A DNA stretch of 64,000 nucleotides from Pseudomonadales bacterium (GTDB taxonomy: Bacteria > Pseudomonadota > Gammaproteobacteria > Pseudomonadales > Pseudohongiellaceae), in assembly GCA_024234325.1 (NCBI GenBank), contig JACKOJ010000001.1, positions 434,001 to 498,000 of the forward strand. Reading direction: 5' to 3'. Every line of letters begins with the position of its first letter. Position 1 is the stretch's first letter. The position numbers and the translations under genes were made by a program. The notes under the pieces were generated by a model. It saw only the letters and a program-made list of their open reading frames with translations. It searched no databases and was not told the origin of the DNA. Positions 59,148 through 64,000 of the stretch are shown in pieces.

Positions 59148-61799
59148 ATGCAGTTTCGAAAAAACCTTTTGTGTTCGAATATCTCCCTGATTCTATCCGC
59201 CAGCGCAGTCCTGATGCAGCCAGGCGCCGGGGCATTCGCACAATCAGGCTCTGACAGCGGGCAGTGGACCTGCCAGCCCGATGCCAGCGGCAACTGGGCA
59301 TGCTCCGAGAATCCGGCACAGGCCCGCTCCTCCGTCCGCCAGGGGGTTGTGATCGGGAGCCGCGAGGCACGTGCAGACAACCCGCGCAGTGTCGCCACGG
59401 GGGGCGCTGTCCAGGCAAATGCCCTGGACTGGATACCCGTCGAACAGATGACGCCGGAACAGCGCGCCAGTGTGCCCTCCAACTGCTGCGGGGCCTTTAT
59501 CGAGCCCACCCGCACCGGGGTGGACGGCCAGCCTGTCGATGCCGCTGTCAGCCCCGATGGAGCTCCCACCCGCTTCTCGGCCCCCGGGGCCGTCAGCCAA
59601 AGTGCCGACAATACCGTCAGCATTAGCGGCAATGTCGCCATCCAGCAGGGCAGCCGCACCGTCCGCAACTCGGATGCCACGCTGATCGACCAGAGTGCCA
59701 ACACCATCACCCTGACCGGCAATGTCGAGTTCCGCGAACCGGGGGTGCTGCTGCGCGGCGACTCCGCCTTTGTCGATCAGGGCAACAGCAGCAACCGCAT
59801 TGATCGGGCAGATTATGTGCTGTACCAGTACGGCATCCACGGCTCCGCCAATGTGCTCGTGTACGACAGCAATGGCGAAGTTCTCGCCATCGAGAATGGC
59901 GAGTTTAGCCGCTGCGAACCGGGCAATGAATTCTGGGTACTGCAGGCGGAACAGATGACCCTGGACACCCAGGCCGGCATCGGCACCGCCCGCTCCGTGA
60001 CCCTGCGCATGAAGGACATTCCGGTATTCCACTACCCCTTCACCGTGCCCTTTCCGCTCGGCGAGCAACGGGTCTCCGGCCTTCTTGCGCCCAGTATCGG
60101 CTCCACCAGCGATGGCGGCTTTGACTACGCGCAGCCCTATTACCTGAACCTGGCCCCGCACTACGATGCCACCATCACGCCACGCTTCATTGCCGACCGG
60201 GGCGTAATGGCCAGTGCCGAGTTCCGCTACCTGGCCGACTGGTCCATGAACACGGTCAGCCTGGCCCTGTTGCCAAAGGACAGACTCTACGACCCGGCGA
60301 CCGCCAACGTGCCCGGCACCCGCTCGCCCGCCACGGACAAGCGCTGGTTCGTTGGCCTGCAGCACAACGGCCAGATCGGCGAGCACTGGTCCACCGAACT
60401 GAATTACGAGGCCGTCAGTGACGACCGCTATTTCCGCGACCTGGGCAGCAGCGGCCTCACCGTCTCCAGCCGCACCTACATGCAGCGCCGCGGGCAGCTC
60501 AATTACCGGGCCAGCCACTGGTACGCGGGCACCCGGGTGCAGCGCATCGACATCATCGACCCCTATATCTCGGCCAGTGATCTCAACCGCCCCTACGACC
60601 GCCTGCCGGAATTCATGCTGGGCAGCGAGGTCAACCTGGGGGGCCTGCAGCTCGGCTTCGATGCCAATCACGTGGATTTCGACCGCAGTCTGTCCCTGTC
60701 GCAACTGACGGCCACCCAGATCGACAACGGCGCCCTGGTCACCGGCAGCCGTGCGCACATCGAGCCGCGCATCAGCTTTCCCATCCGCGGCCAGGCCGGT
60801 TTCTTCGTGCCGACTGCGAAGTACAAGTACACCTCCTGGTCGCTGGACCAGCAGGCCCTGGGCACCGAGGACAATCCGGATCGCGGCGTGGGCGTGTTCA
60901 GCCTCGACACCGGCCTGGTGTTCGAGCGCCCCATGAACCGCGGCAATGGCTTCATTCAGACGCTGGAGCCACGCCTGTACTATCTCTACAGCCAGCAGAA
61001 GGACCAGTCCTTCCTGCCGACCTTTGACACGGCCCAGCTCAACTTCAGCTTTGCGCAACTGTTCCGCGACGACCGTTTCAGCGGCCATGACCGCGTCGGC
61101 GATGCCAATCAGGTCAGCGTCGCCCTGGGCAGCCGCTTCCTCAATGGCCGCGGCGAGGAAAAGGGCCGCATCGCCATCGGGCAGATTTTCTACCTGGAGG
61201 ACCGGATCGTGTCGCTGGACAGCCCGGTGCAGTCCTGGGTGACCCTGCAGCCGCGCAATACCGACCGCTCTGCCCTCATCAGCGAAGGGGTCTACCAGTT
61301 CAGCGACACCTGGCGTTTCAACGCCGACGTGCAGTGGAATGAAGACCAGCAGCGCATTGACGAAGGCAGCGCGGCCTTCCGCTTCCAGAGCGACGAAAAC
61401 CACATTTTCAACATCGCCTACCGTTACCGCCTACTGGTCGATCTTTACGGTCCGGTGCCCGCAGGGCTTGATCCACGGATCAAACAGACCGATATTTCAG
61501 GGGTATGGCCGCTGAACGATCAGTGGCGCTTGCTGGGTCGATGGCACTATGATCACAGCAACAGCCGGAACCTGGACAGCTTTGCGGGGGTCGAATACAG
61601 CAACTGCTGTGCGACTGTCCGCCTGATCGGCAGGGAATGGATCGACGAAGATGAATTCTTCCTGCTGCAGGACCGCACCAAGTCCGGCGTTTTCTTTCAG
61701 TTGACCCTCAACGGCCTCGGCAACATCAGCGGCGGCGGGATCAGCAGACTGCTCAGTGACGGCATCCTGGGCTTTAAGGAGTACGAAGCAAATGAATAA
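59148..61799 (+). CDS. lptD: LPS-assembly outer-membrane protein LptD
   Basis: Inserts lipopolysaccharide into the outer leaflet, with LptE. 883 residues from ATG 59148 (MQFRKNLLCSNIS). Signal peptide to about residue 32 (GAFAQ), a periplasmic OstA jellyroll (about 140-260: VSISGNVAIQQGSR, LTGNVEFREPGVLLRG), and a C-terminal 26-strand barrel. Cys pairs needed for disulfide maturation are visible: WTCQPD/WACSEN near the N terminus and the conserved Cys-Cys in YSNCCATVRLIGREW near the C terminus. Overlaps surA by eight bases. Confidence 0.96.
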   Translation: MQFRKNLLCSNISLILSASAVLMQPGAGAFAQSGSDSGQWTCQPDASGNWACSENPAQARSSVRQGVVIGSREARADNPRSVATGGAVQANALDWIPVEQMTPEQRASVPSNCCGAFIEPTRTGVDGQPVDAAVSPDGAPTRFSAPGAVSQSADNTVSISGNVAIQQGSRTVRNSDATLIDQSANTITLTGNVEFREPGVLLRGDSAFVDQGNSSNRIDRADYVLYQYGIHGSANVLVYDSNGEVLAIENGEFSRCEPGNEFWVLQAEQMTLDTQAGIGTARSVTLRMKDIPVFHYPFTVPFPLGEQRVSGLLAPSIGSTSDGGFDYAQPYYLNLAPHYDATITPRFIADRGVMASAEFRYLADWSMNTVSLALLPKDRLYDPATANVPGTRSPATDKRWFVGLQHNGQIGEHWSTELNYEAVSDDRYFRDLGSSGLTVSSRTYMQRRGQLNYRASHWYAGTRVQRIDIIDPYISASDLNRPYDRLPEFMLGSEVNLGGLQLGFDANHVDFDRSLSLSQLTATQIDNGALVTGSRAHIEPRISFPIRGQAGFFVPTAKYKYTSWSLDQQALGTEDNPDRGVGVFSLDTGLVFERPMNRGNGFIQTLEPRLYYLYSQQKDQSFLPTFDTAQLNFSFAQLFRDDRFSGHDRVGDANQVSVALGSRFLNGRGEEKGRIAIGQIFYLEDRIVSLDSPVQSWVTLQPRNTDRSALISEGVYQFSDTWRFNADVQWNEDQQRIDEGSAAFRFQSDENHIFNIAYRYRLLVDLYGPVPAGLDPRIKQTDISGVWPLNDQWRLLGRWHYDHSNSRNLDSFAGVEYSNCCATVRLIGREWIDEDEFFLLQDRTKSGVFFQLTLNGLGNISGGGISRLLSDGILGFKEYEANE

Positions 61800-63120
61800 A
61801 GCGAGACTACTGAAGGCAGGCGCACTGACGCTGCTGACCCTGCTGTCCAGCCACCTCCACGCCCAGCGCCAGGTGCTGGACAAGGTCGTGGCCATTGTCG
61901 ACGAAGACGTGGTACTGCAGAGCGAACTGGATTCCCGCCTGGAAGAGGTGCGCGCCAATGCCGCGGCTGCCGGCCAGCCCCTACCCCCGGCCAACGAACT
62001 GCGCAACCAGATCATCGAAACCCTGATCGTTGAGAACCTGCAACTGCAACTGGCGGGCCGCATGGGCATCCGCTACGACGACGACACCATCAACAATGTC
62101 ATGCAGAGTATCGCAGAGCAGAACAACATGAGCTTTGATGAATATGTGTCCTCGCTGGAAGCGGCCGGGCGCTACCTCAGCACCCGCGAACAGATCCGCA
62201 AGGAGCTGACCCTGCGCGATCTCCAGCGCGGCATGGTCAATCGTCGCATCAACATCACGGATCAGGAGATCGACAACTTCCTGAACTCCGAAATGGGCCG
62301 CGTCAGCATGGCGCCGGACTACCTGGTGGACCAGACCCTGATCCCGGTGGGCGAGAACGACCCGGCCGAGCTGATCGCCGCCAAGCAGCAGTTCGCCGAA
62401 CAGATGCTGCAGGCAGTCAACAACGGCACCGCCTTTGATGCGGCACGACTGGCCGCCCAGCGCGGCGCCGCCGCCAACCCGCCCACCGCCTTCCAGGTCA
62501 GCGGCGGAGAACTGGGCTGGCGCAAGGCAGACGGGCTGCCCAGCCTGTTCGTCAATCTGGTGCCCGAAATGAAAGCCGGTGAAGTACGCGGTCCCATCCG
62601 CAGCCCCAGTGGCTTCCACCTGGTCAAACTGGTGAACGTGCGCGGCGCCATCAACAATCTGGTCAAGCAGACCCACGCCCGCCATATTCTGATCACGCCG
62701 AACGAAATCCGTACCGAAGAACAGGCACGCACCCTGATTCAGAACCTGCATGACCGCATCGAGAACGGCGAAGACTTTGCCGCCGTGGCCCGCCAGAACT
62801 CCGACGATGCCGCGTCCGTGGTTGCCGGGGGTGACATGGGCTGGGCCAACGAGGGCGGCATGCCGCCGGACTTCGAGGAAGTCGTCAACGGCCTGGAAGT
62901 CGGCAAGCTCAGCGAGCCCTTCCGCAGCACCTACGGCTGGCATATTGCCGAAGTGCTGGAGCGCCGCGAACAGGACCTGAGCCGGCAGTTCAGCCGCCAG
63001 CAGGCGGAGAATACCCTGCGCTCCCGCAAGTTCGATGTGGAACTGCAGAACTGGCTGATCGAGATTCGCGAACAGGCCTATGTGAAGATTTCTCCTCCCA
63101 GCGTTGCAGGAAACCCGTGA
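61792..63120 (+). CDS. surA: Periplasmic peptidyl-prolyl isomerase/chaperone SurA
   Basis: Chaperone for outer-membrane proteins including LptD. 442 residues from ATG 61792; signal peptide ending HLHAQ, N-terminal chaperone domain (LDKVVAIVDEDVVLQSELDSRL), two parvulin domains at about 180-285 and 295-395 (THARHILITPNEI, DMGWANEGGMPPDFEEVV), and a C-terminal helix. Operon lptD-surA-pdxA is classical. Confidence 0.97.
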   Translation: MNKARLLKAGALTLLTLLSSHLHAQRQVLDKVVAIVDEDVVLQSELDSRLEEVRANAAAAGQPLPPANELRNQIIETLIVENLQLQLAGRMGIRYDDDTINNVMQSIAEQNNMSFDEYVSSLEAAGRYLSTREQIRKELTLRDLQRGMVNRRINITDQEIDNFLNSEMGRVSMAPDYLVDQTLIPVGENDPAELIAAKQQFAEQMLQAVNNGTAFDAARLAAQRGAAANPPTAFQVSGGELGWRKADGLPSLFVNLVPEMKAGEVRGPIRSPSGFHLVKLVNVRGAINNLVKQTHARHILITPNEIRTEEQARTLIQNLHDRIENGEDFAAVARQNSDDAASVVAGGDMGWANEGGMPPDFEEVVNGLEVGKLSEPFRSTYGWHIAEVLERREQDLSRQFSRQQAENTLRSRKFDVELQNWLIEIREQAYVKISPPSVAGNP

Positions 63121-64000
63121 TCGACCGCATTGCCATTACGGCGGGCGAGCCCGCAGGCATCGGCCCCGACCTCTGCATCCAACTGGCCCAGCAGGCAGAC
63201 AAAACCTGCGAGCGTATCGTCGTGGCCGACCCGGCCCTGATGCAGGCCCGTGCGGAACACCTGGGCCTGCCCTTGACGCTGCTGCCCTTTGACCCCGATG
63301 CCCCCGCAGAAGCGAGCCAGGCTGGCACGCTGCGCATTCTTCCTGTGTCTCTCGCTGCCCCCTGCATCCCGGGCACTCTCAACCCAGCCAATGCAGCCTA
63401 TGTGCTGGAAACGCTGCGCGTGGCGGTGAAGGCCTGTGCAGCGGGCGAGGTGGACGCCATGGTCACCGCCCCTGTGCACAAAGGGGTCATCAACGATGCC
63501 GGGGTTCCGTTTACCGGACACACCGAATTCCTGGCCGAGGAATGCGGCGTGGACCTGACCGTGATGATGCTGGCCACCGAGGGACTGCGTGTCGCGCTGG
63601 CCACCACCCATCTGCCCCTGGCGCAGGTCCCGGCCGCCATCACCGCCGATCTGCTGCGCAATATCATCCGCATTCTCGACGCCGACCTGCGTCACCGCTT
63701 CGGCATCGCCTCTCCGGTGATCCTGGTCTGTGGTCTGAACCCTCATGCCGGCGAAGGCGGTCACCTGGGCACCGAGGAGCGGGACATCATCGAACCTGTG
63801 CTGGAGGAGATGCGCGCCAAGGGCGTGCACCTGCTGGGCCCCCTGCCCGCCGACACCCTGTTCACGGACAAATACCTGGCCCATGCCGATGCCGTCCTGT
63901 CCATGTATCACGACCAGGGTCTGCCGGTACTCAAGTACAAGGGCTTCGGCCACGCCAGCAACATCACGCTGGGCCTGCCCATCGTGCGCACCTCCGTGGA
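63117..64000 (+). CDS. pdxA: 4-hydroxythreonine-4-phosphate dehydrogenase PdxA, cut by window end
   Basis: Pyridoxal 5'-phosphate biosynthesis. Start GTG 63117 overlaps the surA stop (GTGA). About 294 of about 330 residues are visible: AITAGEPAGIGPDL, TAPVHKGVINDAG, FTGHTEFLAE (metal His), CGLNPHAGEGGHLG and MYHDQGLPVLKYKGFG. The C-terminal 30-40 residues lie beyond the window; rsmA and apaH usually follow. Confidence 0.95.
   Translation, partial: MIDRIAITAGEPAGIGPDLCIQLAQQADKTCERIVVADPALMQARAEHLGLPLTLLPFDPDAPAEASQAGTLRILPVSLAAPCIPGTLNPANAAYVLETLRVAVKACAAGEVDAMVTAPVHKGVINDAGVPFTGHTEFLAEECGVDLTVMMLATEGLRVALATTHLPLAQVPAAITADLLRNIIRILDADLRHRFGIASPVILVCGLNPHAGEGGHLGTEERDIIEPVLEEMRAKGVHLLGPLPADTLFTDKYLAHADAVLSMYHDQGLPVLKYKGFGHASNITLGLPIVRTSV

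Noticed and set aside
59244..61403. 719-codon open frame opposite lptD
   Set aside because: Low-complexity Val/Gly/Ala-rich translation typical of an antisense shadow; lptD itself is certain.
1..64000. tRNA, rRNA, CRISPR arrays, prophage or insertion-sequence transposases
   Set aside because: Looked for clover-leaf ends, spaced repeats, integrase and transposase motifs in gaps and frames; none was found.

Overview
The window is a GC-rich (about 60 % by eye), gene-dense chromosomal segment of a gammaproteobacterium, probably of the Pseudomonadales/Cellvibrionales group. I base this on gene order: aroQ-accB-accC-prmA, dusB-fis-purH-purD, coq7 / OsmC-like / crp(vfr) / trpC-trpD-trpG, rpe-trpE, and amgK-murU beside lptD-surA-pdxA all follow arrangements known from Pseudomonas and related marine lineages. 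I saw no rRNA, tRNA, CRISPR array, phage genes or insertion sequence. Both window edges cut a gene: manC on the left and pdxA on the right.

Layout. 0-14.5 kb is housekeeping: manC end, fabA-fabB, an orphan DsbD N-terminal domain, aroQ-accBC-prmA, a DUF3426 protein, dusB-fis, purHD, coq7, an OsmC-like protein and crp. 14.5-28 kb: a membrane-anchored unknown, dgkA, trpCDG, a VIT-type transporter, corA, a PhyH dioxygenase, fnr and hemN with an FNR box, GST, an NHL-repeat protein, an SpoU methyltransferase and a FAD dehydrogenase. 28-33 kb is a signalling block: a five-PAS hybrid kinase split by a frameshift in a C run, a single-domain receiver, and an Hpt-REC-REC-GGDEF protein, so the relay probably ends in c-di-GMP. 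rlmE follows directly.

33-43 kb is more accessory: an APC permease, an O-methyltransferase, a persulfide dioxygenase-rhodanese fusion with a CBS protein, a periplasmic redoxin, and then a tight operon. That operon has an ECF sigma factor, a zinc anti-sigma factor, an ATP-grasp ligase, an OlsF-like two-domain acyltransferase, a DinB-like protein and an NRDE protein. It looks like a sigma/anti-sigma-controlled aminolipid pathway. 43-52 kb holds a large DUF5916 outer-membrane protein and a TlpA-DUF4266-DUF3570-ApbE-DsbD cluster. The DUF3570 protein carries a DxxSGAS motif resembling the site where ApbE attaches FMN, and full-length DsbD could supply electrons to the TlpA protein. An RTX-like protein follows.

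52-64 kb: photolyase; a roughly 1-kb insert (HigA-like regulator plus GNAT) bounded by 20/24-identical repeats; trpE; rpe; a 115-bp element with 24-bp perfect inverted repeats; murU-amgK (peptidoglycan recycling); and lptD-surA-pdxA.

The two loci most worth following are the ECF/ATP-grasp/acyltransferase operon (38.3-43.4 kb) and the putative flavinylated, thiol-redox-linked cluster (46.1-50.9 kb). All assignments come from reading sequence motifs; no database search was run.
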